Of a DNA stretch of 64,000 nt, positions 7,461-18,200 are shown in pieces. The DNA comes from Methylotetracoccus oryzae (lineage in GTDB: Bacteria > Pseudomonadota > Gammaproteobacteria > Methylococcales > Methylococcaceae): NCBI RefSeq assembly GCF_006175985.1, contig NZ_SRSH01000019.1, positions 1 to 64,000 of the forward strand, written 5' to 3'. The position numbers and the translations under genes were made by a program. A model generated the notes under the pieces. That model did no database searches. It worked only from the letters and a program-made list of their open reading frames with translations, and had not been told where the DNA came from. Within the stretch, counting starts at the first letter, position 1; every line of letters starts with the position of its first letter.

Positions 7461-9583
7461 GACCCTCCGGCCTCCGTCGCGCTGCCCGTGGCCGGACGCG
7501 CCGGTGCCAGCCGCACCGTGCGCTGGCACAAACGGGCCACGTTTTCGCTCCGGGTGAGTACCAGCACCGTTCCGCTGTGCTCTTCCGAGAACACGACCTG
7601 CGCCGCCCTCGCGCGCGACGCGGCATCGAGATCGTCGAGCAGCCCGTCGATGATCAACACCATCGGCCGGCCCGCGACCGCACGCGCCAGCATCAGGCCG
7701 CGAGCCTGCCCGCTCGAAAGCGGCGCGCCGTTAGGGCCGATGGACGTGTTCAGGCCATCCGGCAGGTCGGCGAACTCGCTTTCCAGGCCCAAGGCCCGCA
7801 ACACCTCGACGACGCGATCCAGGCTCATGTCTTCCCGCCCGACGCGGACGTTCTCGACGATCGTATCCTCGACGATCTCGACGCGGCCGACGACGGCAAT
7901 CCGCTCCCGGAGGGCTTCCAGCCGGATATCCCTGAGATCCAGCCCGTTGAACTCGATGCGCCCGCTGGTCGGCTGACGCAGTCCGCACAGCAAGTCGGCC
8001 AGCGTGCTCTTGCCTGCGCCGTGAGGTCCGAGTATCGCCACGCGTTCACCCGGGGCGATGGCGGCCGTCACCTTGGCCAGGACAGTGGGCCCATGCTCAT
8101 AGGCGAAGCTCACCTCCACCAGATGCACCGAGGCACCCGCCGCACCGCGCTCGGGATAGGCTTCCCCATGCTCGCGTTCCAGCGGCAGATCGATCAGGTG
8201 GCCCAGCTTGTCGACGCCGGCCATCAGGTCGTAGAAGGATTCGAGCTGCTTCCCGAATTTCGCGAACGAGGACAGCACCGCAGACACGATCAGCTCGGCC
8301 GCGACGAGCTGACCGACGCTGAGCTGCTGATCGACGACCAGCAAACCGCCGATGGCCAGCAGCGAGGTCCCGGCGATCGCATGCAGACTGACGGCGCCGA
8401 TGACCTGCCGGATGAGCACGCGGAAGTGGCTGCTGCGGGCGGCGAGATAGGTGTGGGCCAGCGCGTCGGCGCGCGCGCGGGCCAGAGCGGGCCCACGATT
8501 GAGCTTGAAGGTCAGCATGTTCCGCGCGATCTCTTCGAGCCACGCGACCACCGCGTATTTCGCTCGGGACTCCGCGATCGCCGTCGGGACGGCGTTGCGT
8601 CCGAGCACGAACACGACGAACACGATGCTGATCAGGAGCATCACGTCAAACGCCAGCAGGACCGGATGATAGAAGGCCAGTACCACCAGGCCGATGATCG
8701 CCTGCAGCACGGTCGCGACGCCTTCCAGCAGCAGCGTGGCGCCCGCCTTTTGCACCGTCAGCACGTCGAAGAAGCGGTTGACCAGCTCGGCGCCGTGATT
8801 CCGGTCGTAAATCTCGCAGCGCACGTGCGGTAACCGGTACGCCAGATCGGCGGCCACGCGCACGAAAATCCGGCGCTGCACGAGTTCCACGAGATAGCTC
8901 TGCATCACGTGGATCGCCCCGGAAAAGGACAGGAAGATGAACAACAGGATCGCCAGCACGACGACCGGCTGGAACACCCCGCCCATCGCCACGGTATTGA
9001 CCAGCGCCTGCACCGCCACTGGCGTCGCGAGGCCGAGCAGACCAACGCCGAAGGCAAATGCAAGTACCAGCAACAGATCGGGACGTTCGGGTTTCAGCAA
9101 CCCGAAGAGGCGGCGCAGCGGCGGCAGATGAGCGTCGTCGCCATGCCCATGGTGTGCGGCGGCGGCCAGCGGGTGCAGCGGCTCGGCCACCAGCCACGCG
9201 CTGGACTGGGCCACCGCGAGCCCCAGCAGTGCGGGGAGCTTGCGTAGCGATACACGACGCTGCGACAAGCCTTGTGCCCCGACAAGCGTGACGCGCACCG
9301 CGCCGCCGCGGAACCCGCGCAGCACGGCCCAGCCGTCACCGAACGGCCGAATCAACGGAACCCCCGGACCGCATATGCCGACCGCCTCGTCGATCGTCAA
9401 GGACCATTCTCCGAAGTGAATGCCCAGCGTCTTGCCGTGAATCCGGAGTCGTTCCTCCCAATCGGCATCGGGCGCCACTGGCGGCGGGTGCGCGGCCCCC
9501 ACGGTATCAGGCGCACCATCCGGCGCCAGCGACATGATGTCGCGCAGGTGATCGAGGAGAAAATTGTCGGCAGCGCTGGACAT
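7457..9583 (-). CDS. ABC exporter (HlyB-like) with degenerate ATPase site
   Basis: The 708-residue protein has an N-terminal domain of about 165 residues that may be a decayed C39-peptidase-like region (no catalytic Cys seen), a six-helix ABC exporter membrane domain (about 175-460) and a C-terminal nucleotide-binding domain. Walker A is intact (GPHGAGKST, about 517). Three catalytic positions are altered: the Q-loop reads VVGRVE where VVPQD is usual; Walker B reads LIIDGLLDDLD, so the catalytic Glu is Gly; and the switch reads VLTRSE, so the His is Arg. The signature reads LSSGQARG. It may bind ATP without efficient hydrolysis, or need a partner. It starts the ABC-HlyD-TolC unit. Confidence 0.85.
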   Translation of the reverse strand: MSSAADNFLLDHLRDIMSLAPDGAPDTVGAAHPPPVAPDADWEERLRIHGKTLGIHFGEWSLTIDEAVGICGPGVPLIRPFGDGWAVLRGFRGGAVRVTLVGAQGLSQRRVSLRKLPALLGLAVAQSSAWLVAEPLHPLAAAAHHGHGDDAHLPPLRRLFGLLKPERPDLLLVLAFAFGVGLLGLATPVAVQALVNTVAMGGVFQPVVVLAILLFIFLSFSGAIHVMQSYLVELVQRRIFVRVAADLAYRLPHVRCEIYDRNHGAELVNRFFDVLTVQKAGATLLLEGVATVLQAIIGLVVLAFYHPVLLAFDVMLLISIVFVVFVLGRNAVPTAIAESRAKYAVVAWLEEIARNMLTFKLNRGPALARARADALAHTYLAARSSHFRVLIRQVIGAVSLHAIAGTSLLAIGGLLVVDQQLSVGQLVAAELIVSAVLSSFAKFGKQLESFYDLMAGVDKLGHLIDLPLEREHGEAYPERGAAGASVHLVEVSFAYEHGPTVLAKVTAAIAPGERVAILGPHGAGKSTLADLLCGLRQPTSGRIEFNGLDLRDIRLEALRERIAVVGRVEIVEDTIVENVRVGREDMSLDRVVEVLRALGLESEFADLPDGLNTSIGPNGAPLSSGQARGLMLARAVAGRPMVLIIDGLLDDLDAASRARAAQVVFSEEHSGTVLVLTRSENVARLCQRTVRLAPARPATGSATEAGGS

Positions 9584-9836
9584 GCTTTCAGCCGGCAGAA
9601 TCGGGACTTTTCCGGACTAGCGGTGTCGCCGCTCTGTCGAGGGCGGCCATTTCCGGAGCTTGGCTAGCTGGATGACCCTGCTGCGCGCCGCGGCACGCGA
9701 GTCAAATGACGGAATTTCGTTCGACAAGCGGATATTCGGACAGGACTCGAACCAGTATATCGCCGGGACGATACCCGATATCGACTGCGGGTCACAAGAC
9801 CGCGCCCGACCGTTCGAGCGCGGTTCCGATCCGTTC

Positions 9837-10136
9837 TCAGGCCGGTGCCTTGCTCCGCGTCAGCACGAACTGGTAGACGAGGAACGCGCAAATGGCGCCG
9901 AACAGTATCCATGAGTGGCCGATCAGAAAGGAGCCCATACCCGTGCGATCGGTCGTACCGCGCATCGAGCCCATATAGGGTCGTGACACCAGAAACATCC
10001 AGGCCCAGGCTGGGACCTGGTAAGCGATAGCGCCGGCGATGGCCCATTGTATGCTCGGCAAGCCCTTTCGCTCGGCAGTCTTGTAGTACCAGAGGGCAAA
10101 CCCCGCGGTCAGCAGCATCGACAGAAATAGTGGCAT
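9837..10136 (-). CDS. Small multi-pass membrane protein, unknown function
   Basis: The 99-residue product has three hydrophobic stretches: MPLFLSMLLTAGFALWYY, an IAGAIAYQVPAWAWMFLVS segment and a C-terminal ILFGAICAFLVYQFVL. It is therefore probably an inner-membrane protein with three or four helices. The ATG at 10136 is followed by a continuous hydrophobic profile, and a GGGGAGAG-like purine run lies just upstream. It stands alone between the ABC operon and purT. I do not recognise the family. Confidence 0.6.
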   Translation of the reverse strand: MPLFLSMLLTAGFALWYYKTAERKGLPSIQWAIAGAIAYQVPAWAWMFLVSRPYMGSMRGTTDRTGMGSFLIGHSWILFGAICAFLVYQFVLTRSKAPA

Positions 10137-10305
10137 GTAAGCTCTCCCCTTTGTATTGATTTATCTTCGAGAGATGTTTCAGAAAGTCAATGTCCATCCG
10201 GTCGCCGACAGATCCCTCAGCCGCGCCGCCGGAACGGCGGACGGTCGCGCGGTTGAAGAGTGTAACGCCCGGAGGACACCCTTTGTCAGTCCACGAAACC
10301 AAAGG

Positions 10306-11505
10306 CTAAGTTCCCGGCACCGGCCGTATGCAGGACGCTGCCCGCACCGCGACCGCCCGTGCCGCCGTGGCGGTGTCCGCCGCCGCCAGCGCCACCCCCA
10401 TGCGGCGGTTGACGTGCGACTCCGCTTTACCGAACAGACGGACCTCGGTGCGTGGCAGGGACAGCGCGGCGGCAAGGCCTTCGTACGCAATGCCATCGCC
10501 CTCGATGCCACCGTAGATCACCGCACTGGCGCCCGGCTGGCGCAGCGCGGTATCCACCGGCAAACCCAGAATGGCCCGCGTGTGCAGTTCGAACTCGTTC
10601 TGGGCCTGCGTGATCATCGTGACCATGCCGGTGTCGTGCGGACGGGGACTCACCTCGCTGAACCAGACACCGTCGCCCGTCACGAACAGTTCGACACCGA
10701 ACAGGCCGGCCCCACCAAGACCATCCGTGACCGCATGCGCGATGCGCTGGGCTTCGGCCAGCGCGGCGATGGTCATGGTCTGCGGCTGCCAGCTCTCGAC
10801 GTAATCGCCATTGACCTGACGGTGCCCGATTGGCTCGCAGAACGAGGTGACGAGCGTTCCGTCGGGGCCAACCGCCCGTACCGTCAGCAGTGTGATCTCG
10901 AAATCGAACTCGACCTGACCCTCGACGATCACCGGGGCGTTCTTCACCCGTCCCGCGGACTCGGCATGAGCCCAGGCCGCCGGTATCTCCGCTGCCGACG
11001 TGACCCGCGACTGGCCTTTGCCAGACGAGGACATGACCGGCTTGACGAAGCACGGAAAACCGACCCGCGCAGCCCCGGCCTGCAGTTCCTCGAGCGAGGA
11101 CGCGAAAGCATAGGGTGACGTCGGCAGCCCGAGTTCTTCGGCGGCAAGGCGGCGGATACCTTCGCGGTTCATCGTCAGCTGAGCGGCTCGCGCCGTCGGG
11201 ATCACCCGAGCCAGACCTTCCTGCTCGATCTCGCACAGCGTCGCGGTCGCGATGGCTTCGATCTCCGGCACGATCAACTGCGGACGCTCCCGCTCGACGA
11301 GTTCCCGGAGCGCCGCGCCGTCGGTCATGTCGATCACATGGTGGCGGTGCGCAACCTGCTGTGCCGGTGCGTTGGCGTAGCGGTCGACGGCAATGACTTC
11401 GACGCCGTAGCGCTGCAACGAGATCGCGACCTCCTTGCCGAGTTCACCGCTGCCGAGCAGCATGACGCGCGTCGCGCCGTCGGTCAGCGCGGTTCCGATT
11501 TTCAT
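10306..11505 (-). CDS. purT: Formate-dependent GAR transformylase PurT
   Basis: The 399-residue product is a full-length PurT: an ATP-grasp ligase that converts glycinamide ribonucleotide, formate and ATP to formyl-GAR in purine synthesis. Visible landmarks are the N-terminal dinucleotide-like loop [18 protein letters not shown], the ATP-grasp loop MSSSGKGQS, the substrate segment EFDFEITLL, and [13 protein letters not shown] near the active site. The start at 11505 is set by AGGAG eight to nine bases upstream; longer reading frames upstream are not needed. The gene appears monocistronic. Confidence 0.96.
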   Translation of the reverse strand: MKIGTALTDGATRVMLLGSGELGKEVAISLQRYGVEVIAVDRYANAPAQQVAHRHHVIDMTDGAALRELVERERPQLIVPEIEAIATATLCEIEQEGLARVIPTARAAQLTMNREGIRRLAAEELGLPTSPYAFASSLEELQAGAARVGFPCFVKPVMSSSGKGQSRVTSAAEIPAAWAHAESAGRVKNAPVIVEGQVEFDFEITLLTVRAVGPDGTLVTSFCEPIGHRQVNGDYVESWQPQTMTIAALAEAQRIAHAVTDGLGGAGLFGVELFVTGDGVWFSEVSPRPHDTGMVTMITQAQNEFELHTRAILGLPVDTALRQPGASAVIYGGIEGDGIAYEGLAAALSLPRTEVRLFGKAESHVNRRMGVALAAADTATAARAVAVRAASCIRPVPGT

Positions 11506-11684
11506 GACGCAACTCCTGAAATCTGGCTGGGACGTCCGCTCGACAGCCGCGGGCGTTCGTGGCAGGCACTTGTCCGCACGGCCGGCTCGCGCAATTGTGC
11601 TCAGTCGCCAGGCCAGGAGCGGAACGAAGTGCCTAGTATCAGCGCTTACGGGATCCAGCGATACCCCGCCGACTGGGCGACACG

Positions 11685-11792
11685 TTAAAATCCAGTTGTG
11701 TCTTGGGCACGCGGAAATCGAGCAATGAGCTTGGCGACGACCGGCATCACCAAGCCGACGAGCACCATGGCAGCCGGCAAGAGACGCGCCAC
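11685..11792 (-). CDS. Possible 35-residue membrane peptide
   Basis: A GTG-started frame encodes [20 protein letters not shown] followed by [15 protein letters not shown] and a TAA. It forms one plausible transmembrane helix with a basic C-terminal flank. It lies 12 nt downstream of the large Tat protein gene that ends at 11804, on the same strand, and so could be co-transcribed. The ribosome-binding site is weak and no family is recognised, so this may be chance. Confidence 0.25.
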   Translation of the reverse strand: MARLLPAAMVLVGLVMPVVAKLIARFPRAQDTTGF

Positions 11793-11803
11793 GCGCCCAC
11801 TGT

Positions 11804-14800
11804 TTACGACGGATCGAAGCGGCTGAGGGAGGGTTCGGCCACGCCCAGGGCCGGATCGATGCGCGGCTGACCGGTGCTGCTGTCCAGCAGCGGCGTGTAG
11901 TTCGCCGCGAAGATGCTGCGCCAGTAATCCACCGCCAGATGCGGGATATTCGTGCCCGGACTGTTGGTCGCCAGCGGCGTGCCATTGGGCTGGTACACGT
12001 CGATCCGATAGTCCGCCACCGCCGACCCGTCGCCCTGGTAGGACAGCAGGTAGATCTGACCGGCCCCGTCCACCGCCACGTCCAGATACGTCGCCGAGGC
12101 CGAAAGCGGCAAGGTGAACGCCGCCGGCGTCGCGGTGCCGAAATACCGCACCGGGTTCCCGTTCAGGTCGAACGCCGCCAGTTGCGAAGCCCCTGCCTCC
12201 AGCACGAGGATGGTCCCTGGATTGGTCACCGCCACCGCCGTCGGCGAGGACAGCAATCCGATCTCCGTGCCCGGACCGGCGCTATACGCCGCCTGCGGCG
12301 GCAGCGGCGTCCCCGCCGGCAGCACGTGCCCCAGACGCCCACTGTCGGTGTGAATCGCCACCACCCGCCCGGACGAGTGCAGGGCCGCCGCCGACACCGG
12401 CAGCAGGAACTCGCCCAGCGAAGTGGTCGGATCCCAGCTCAAGGCACCGGTCGTCGCATCGATGCTCAGCGCCCGCACGTGATAGCCCGGTTCGGTGTCG
12501 TCCGGTTCCAGCAGCACGTGATTGCCCACGTCGCCCTCTCCCACGAAGGCGTCGAACAACAGGAAGGGGCGCCGGGCATAACCCTGTGTGGTCGCGCCGC
12601 CGAGCGCGATGGTGTTGCCGTTCTCGGCAATCGGCACGCCCCGCAGCCAGTATTGGTCGTTCTGCTTCCAGACGATCCCCGCCACGCCCAAGCGGGTGGA
12701 GATCGTCACTCCGGTGATCTCCTGGATCCCGCTGTTGGCCAGGGTCCCGGTATCGGTGATGGCCGCATCCCAGGTGTACCCGCCAGCACCTTCGCTGTAG
12801 GTGGTCGTGTCCTTGCGCTGGAACACCGTCGTCGCACTGATCGTCGCCGGCAGCTCGACGATCGCGAAGCTCACGCTGGATGGCGGATTGTCGGCGTCAT
12901 TGTTGGCCAGCGGCGCCGACACCCCGGTCGCCACCTGATTGCCGCCGGCATCCAGCAGCACGATCGACCAGATGATCGTGTTGCCGCCGAACGGTGCGTT
13001 CAGGCTCAGTTCGATCGGATCCGACTGGATCTTGCCCCCGTCGTTGATCGTCCCGGTCTGCGCGTTCAGCGCCACCGCCCCGTCGATCTTCGCCTCGATC
13101 CGCCACGACACCGCCGTCACCGGCCAGGTCGACGCCCGCGGATCCCGCGACACCGTCACCGTCGCCGCATACGTCAACGATACCGTGTTCGCGATCACCC
13201 ACGGCGACGACGCCGTCTCGCCGATCGCCTCCGCCAGGGTGGCCGCATCACCGACGGCCATGATCACCGCCATGATCTCGCCGAAAATCGGGATGGCGTT
13301 TTCGACGTGGTCCTCGGCGATTGCGCCCACGATGCTCACGGCGATTTCGTCCCAGATCGGGTCGAGCTGCGGCGTGAAGATGACCTTGGGAATGACGGAG
13401 CCCAAGCTGAGCAAAGTGTTCCAGATATTGGTGGCACTTCCGCCGTTGGCGGCGATGTCTTCGTAGGTGGCGCCTCCGGCCGCCACCAAGGTGGCGAAAC
13501 TCTCCAGCTTCGTCAGCGTTTGGAAATTGGTGAGCAAATCCACCAAAGCGTGTTCGACGCCTTCCGGTCCTTCTACGGGGAGCTCGCGAATGACGCCCCA
13601 GGTCTGGGCCATGTCGATGTCCGTCAGCAGCGCGAAAGCCGTCAGACCGATGGTCAGGAGGCCGGTCATGAGGCTCGGGAACAGGACCTCGTCCTGGGGC
13701 GCGATATGGTCGGGATAGGCATCGGCCGGGAAATACTGTCGCCAGCCGCCGTCCACAGCCCCGTTGCCCAAGCCACAGAACAGCAGTCGCGCCTGGGTCG
13801 CCGCCGGCGGAAAGTCGAGCGTCACCTCAATGGTGTTGCTGTCCCACAGCGGCACGCCGAGCACCGTGAACACCTGTGGCAACAGGCCCAGCGACTTGGC
13901 GTACTTCGTGTCCGGCCAGGTCGGATTGTCGTTCAGCGACAGGTTGGTTCCGTCCGCCTTCAGATACTGCACATACACCCAGACCCAGCGCACGTAGTTG
14001 TTGTACAGTTTCAGCGGCACCTGCCCCGCCGCATAGTCGCCATTGGTCGCGGTGTAGGTGCCGTACAGCAGCCCGGTGTTCTGCACCTGCGCCTGCACCG
14101 CGGTACCGACCCCGGTTGGCGGTGTGTAGGGGGTTGACGTCGGCACAATGCCCTCGGGCTGATGCCAGGTGCTGGTGTTGCCCGGTGTCTCGTCCAGCGG
14201 CCGGTTCAGGACCGTGCCCAGACTGCCGGTATCCCGCACCCCCTGCACGCCTGCCACCACCGCCGTCTGCAGGGTGCTTTGGAAGTTCGGATCGCTGCTG
14301 AGGTGTACTGTGGAAAAGCCGGTCGTCTTGTTGCCGATCTTGATCTGGCTGGGGTTGCCGCTGGCGTCGACGGCAGGTTCCATGGTCGCGTAGTCCTGCC
14401 CCGACTGTTGCATCTGCGCGATCTGCGTCCCGAGTGTCGTCACCTCCGGCGTGCTAGACAGCAACGAACCCGTCACGGCCGCGGTCGGCCCGTCGATGGT
14501 TGCCACGTTCGGATGGCAATAGGTCAAGGCGACCGCTGCCCCGTAGGAGTCCACGATCTGGTTCAGGTCCACCACCTCTTGCGCCGAAATCAGGCGCGGG
14601 TTGCTGAGTCCCAAGGCTCGCAACCGCTCCGCGGAGCCCGACACTGAATCGAAGTGACCCTCCAGCGCATAGGCCGCCAGCGCCAACGCGCGCATCGCCG
14701 GCCGCGGCGCATGCAGCGCCTGCGCCGCCACCACCGACCGCCCCCCGCGGCGCCCGTGCACCGACAACAAAACCGCACGCCGAGGCGGTACCACCACCTT

Positions 14801-15181
14801 GGCGTAATGCGTCAATCGCTGACGATCCATCCTTTTCCACACACCGTCCCACGCCGTCAGCGCGCGCCGGGTGCCCCGCGTGTGCGGCGTCAAAGCTACC
14901 TTGACTCCGTTCACCACCACATGCAGGTCTTCCAGTGAAGCCGCCGCCCCCAGCGCAAAATGGAAGCGCCGCAGCACGCCACCGACCGCTTGCGCCGCCG
15001 ACCCCGCGGCGTCCTCGGCCTCCTCCGGACGTTCTTCCGCCCACGCCGGCACACTGCGCAACACCGCGGCCGCCGTCGCCGCATTCACGCCCAGCTTCAG
15101 CAACCAGCGACGACCCACCGGCGTTTGCAGCAGCGCGTCCAGGGTCTGGCTCACATCATCGTGCTGCGCTTCCGATCCCAT
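11804..15181 (-). CDS. Large Tat-exported protein, copy B of a paralogous pair
   Basis: The 1125-residue product carries a twin-arginine signal ([20 protein letters not shown], then SVPAWA), so it should cross the inner membrane folded. The rest is Ala/Gly/Thr-rich. About 800-1125 looks like a beta-propeller of NHL or related type ([40 protein letters not shown]). No catalytic motif is obvious. It is nearly identical to the protein at 18803-22183 except at residues about 266-295 and about 500-641, where the two diverge strongly. It is the last gene of a three-gene unit in which the paralogues flank a pentapeptide-repeat protein. Function unknown; a scaffold, matrix or surface role is a guess. 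Confidence 0.75.
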   Translation of the reverse strand: MGSEAQHDDVSQTLDALLQTPVGRRWLLKLGVNAATAAAVLRSVPAWAEERPEEAEDAAGSAAQAVGGVLRRFHFALGAAASLEDLHVVVNGVKVALTPHTRGTRRALTAWDGVWKRMDRQRLTHYAKVVVPPRRAVLLSVHGRRGGRSVVAAQALHAPRPAMRALALAAYALEGHFDSVSGSAERLRALGLSNPRLISAQEVVDLNQIVDSYGAAVALTYCHPNVATIDGPTAAVTGSLLSSTPEVTTLGTQIAQMQQSGQDYATMEPAVDASGNPSQIKIGNKTTGFSTVHLSSDPNFQSTLQTAVVAGVQGVRDTGSLGTVLNRPLDETPGNTSTWHQPEGIVPTSTPYTPPTGVGTAVQAQVQNTGLLYGTYTATNGDYAAGQVPLKLYNNYVRWVWVYVQYLKADGTNLSLNDNPTWPDTKYAKSLGLLPQVFTVLGVPLWDSNTIEVTLDFPPAATQARLLFCGLGNGAVDGGWRQYFPADAYPDHIAPQDEVLFPSLMTGLLTIGLTAFALLTDIDMAQTWGVIRELPVEGPEGVEHALVDLLTNFQTLTKLESFATLVAAGGATYEDIAANGGSATNIWNTLLSLGSVIPKVIFTPQLDPIWDEIAVSIVGAIAEDHVENAIPIFGEIMAVIMAVGDAATLAEAIGETASSPWVIANTVSLTYAATVTVSRDPRASTWPVTAVSWRIEAKIDGAVALNAQTGTINDGGKIQSDPIELSLNAPFGGNTIIWSIVLLDAGGNQVATGVSAPLANNDADNPPSSVSFAIVELPATISATTVFQRKDTTTYSEGAGGYTWDAAITDTGTLANSGIQEITGVTISTRLGVAGIVWKQNDQYWLRGVPIAENGNTIALGGATTQGYARRPFLLFDAFVGEGDVGNHVLLEPDDTEPGYHVRALSIDATTGALSWDPTTSLGEFLLPVSAAALHSSGRVVAIHTDSGRLGHVLPAGTPLPPQAAYSAGPGTEIGLLSSPTAVAVTNPGTILVLEAGASQLAAFDLNGNPVRYFGTATPAAFTLPLSASATYLDVAVDGAGQIYLLSYQGDGSAVADYRIDVYQPNGTPLATNSPGTNIPHLAVDYWRSIFAANYTPLLDSSTGQPRIDPALGVAEPSLSRFDPS
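11811..15181. repeat. Long direct repeat, copy B (about 3.4 kb)
   Basis: This stretch is repeated at 18809-22183 in the same orientation. Long blocks are almost identical in nucleotide sequence, for example the 3' end beginning GGATCGAAGCGGCTGAGGGA and the signal-peptide region. Two islands differ: about 13257-13685 against about 20256-20687, and about 14297-14385 against about 21300-21385. Near-identity with sharp borders suggests recent duplication or ongoing gene conversion that spares two segments. Confidence 0.85.
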
Positions 15182-15265
15182 ACGAAATCTCCGACGTTAT
15201 ATGGAAAGAATCCTCGCCAACGTAAGCCGTCGACCCCCATCACGACGCAGCGACGCACGAAGCTT

Positions 15266-18200
15266 TCAACGGAGGTGCAGCATGAAGTGGCGCGGCCCGC
15301 CGCTGAGCCGCTTGGTCAGCTTGTACCAGCCCGGTACCAGTGGGCGCTGCTCCGTTACGCGAAACCTCAAGCGATCCGGTTCCCAGGCGAGCTTGCGCCC
15401 TGTCGCAAACACAGCTCCGTGGTTGCGCAGCGTGACCGGAACGCCCTTCGTCGCGGCTTTCGCCGGAAGGTTTACCACCCGTCTCCGGCAATGCAGGACC
15501 CGCCCCGGGCGACACTCGATCACGGAGACGGGGCGCGGCACGTCCGACACCCCGCCGAGGGGTGCCGGCCCCACTAGCCGCACGCGCTGGTTTCCGGTGT
15601 CGGCGATCACCAGCATCGACGAACGCGTCGCCGCCACACCGAACGGACCGTTCAGTTCGGTCGCGGTCGCGTAGAACTTGTCACCGTTGAAGCCGCCCTG
15701 CGGCGTGCCATCGGTAATCACACCGGCCAGATCGTCGATGACATGCCCGGTCGCGGGCACGTAAGCACGGATCAGGTGGTTGCCGCTGTCGGCAAACAGC
15801 ACGTTACCGTCGAGATTCACGGCCAAGCCTCGCGGCTCGTTCACCTGCACGGCGGTGCCGGGAAGCAGGATCCCGAACTGGCTGTTGCCGTTATACCCTG
15901 AGGTCCCGGTGCCCACGACGGGCGTCACTTTCACGGGACTGCTGGTCGGATCGATCTGTATGAGACCGTCGGGTTGGCTGGTGGCGGCAAATATCTGCCC
16001 GTCCGCGGCCTGGACCAGCGACACGACCTTGCCCGTTGCCGATCCGGGCGCCAACGTCGTGATGGTGCCGTCAGTGCCGACGCGCCGCACGCCGGCCGCG
16101 CCATCGGCGATCAGCAGCACCCCATGGGTATCGACCGCCACTCCGTTCGCGGCCGTCAAACTGGCCGCGGTGGCCTGGCCACCATCGCCACAAGGGGGCG
16201 CCGCGCACGGTACACCGGTCCCCGCCACGGTGCGGATCGTGCCGGTCGGGTCGATCTGCCGCACCCTCAGCAAGGCCGTATCGGCCAGGTATACGGAGCC
16301 GTCCAGTCCGACCGCGAGTCCGCTGGGCGTCCCCAGCAAGGCCGCGGTCGCGGGGCCCCCGTCACCGCACGCTGCCGTCGCGCTGCCACAGGTCGTCCCG
16401 GCCTGCCCGGCAAAGATCACGGCCGAACTGTCACCGAACTGGCGCAGCGTATGATCGTCCAGCGCGACCAGATAGTTGTCTTCCGGCAGGGCCGTATTCC
16501 AGGTCGGCGGCGCGGCCCCGGCAATCGCCAGCGGCTTGCCAAGCTTCGTGGCATCGAACACCGTTGCCGTCAGCGACGGGCATGCACCTCGGCCCGAGGC
16601 CGAACACGGCGCCGGCAGCGGCGGTGCTACCGCGGGTGTCGGCAGCAAATTGCCCGCACAACCTACTGGCGCCGTCGCGCCCGGCTTGCCGCTCGGACAG
16701 GCGCCGACATCCGCCAGGGACACATTGGCCACATCCGTGAGGCCGAACGGGACCGGGCCGTACACCTCGCCCGAACCCAACGCCAGGGTCCAACTCCAGG
16801 TTTGCGGCTGCGGCGCGGTTTGGCAGTACGAGTTGTTGGCGTCACCGCAGTACAGCCAGGCGCCATCGAAATCGGCCGCCGCGAGCTCGGCGCTGGCCAG
16901 TTGCACACCCGGCAGATACGCCCCGACGAAGCTCGCTGATGAGCTGCCGGGGCCACTCGGAGCCAGGACCGAATTAGTGAAGTTGCAGTTGATGCACATC
17001 GTGCCGTCAAAGCGCGCGCCCGACAGAGCGGCGCCCGTCAGGTCGAATCCTCCGCTCTCACTCACGCTCCCGGCCAGCACCGCCTCGGAAAAATCCACGT
17101 TCTGCAGGTCGGTGGCACTGTCGAAGGCGTCGCCCTTGCCGTAGAGATGCGCCCTCACGAAATTGGCGCCCGCCGCACTCACGCTGTTGAAGTCGGTACT
17201 GACACCGCGGGCCCCGCTGAACAGCGCGTTGTCCAGGTGCGCGCTTTGGAAGCTGGCTCCACTGATGATCGCATTGGCGAAGCTGGCGCCCTCGAGATGC
17301 GTATTCGACCCCGCGAAGCTGGCGGCCGCGTGCGTCCCGTCGCCGGACAAATCGGCGCTTTCGAACACCGCATTCGGCGCCGTGACATTCTGCAAGCTCG
17401 CACCGGCCAAACGCGCCAGCGTGAAATCGGTCCCGCTCAAATTGGCGTTGTTCAGTGTCGTTCCGGTCAGATCCAGCGCCTCGCCGAGGAAGCTCAAACC
17501 GGCGAAATTGACACCGCTCAGATCGGCTCCCGCGAATACGGCGCGGTCCGCCGGGGAAACCACGACCTGGGCGCCGGTCCAGTCGATCGGCGGAACGCCG
17601 TTGATGCCGCCGGGTGGGTTGGCGGCCAAGAGTTCCTTCGCCCCCGCCAGCGACAACAGACTCCCCTCGAATGGCGGACCCGACCGCCAGGGGTCTGCTG
17701 GGTTGCAGTTGTCGATGTTCACGGACGAGTAGGTGATCCCCGAAAATGAAACCTCCCGCAGGTCCGATCCGGTGAGGTAGGAGCAGGGCGATATCGTCGC
17801 ATTCGCGAAGATCGGGGGCTCCACGAATTGCAGCGCATTGAACCCCGCCGCGTTCAGAAATGCGCCCGAGAAGATCGTACCGTTGACGCGGGCATGATCG
17901 AATGTGCTCTCCCAAAACCACGCGCCGCCAAAGTTTGCCTGGTCCAGGATCGCACCATCGAATTTGTCAAAGACAACATCGATGTCGGCGCTACCGGGAA
18001 ACACGGCCCCGGTCAGATCGGCGCCGGAAAAGTCTACCGACTCTATGTTCACGACATCGAAAGTCGTCTTCCGCAACTTGGCTTGCCCGGTAAACTGCGA
18101 ATTAATGATGTAGGCATTCGCACCGGAGAAGGTGGCGCCGCTCAGGTCCGCGCCGGTGAATACGGCCGAGTCGAAATTCGCAGTGATCGTTGCTCCCTGC

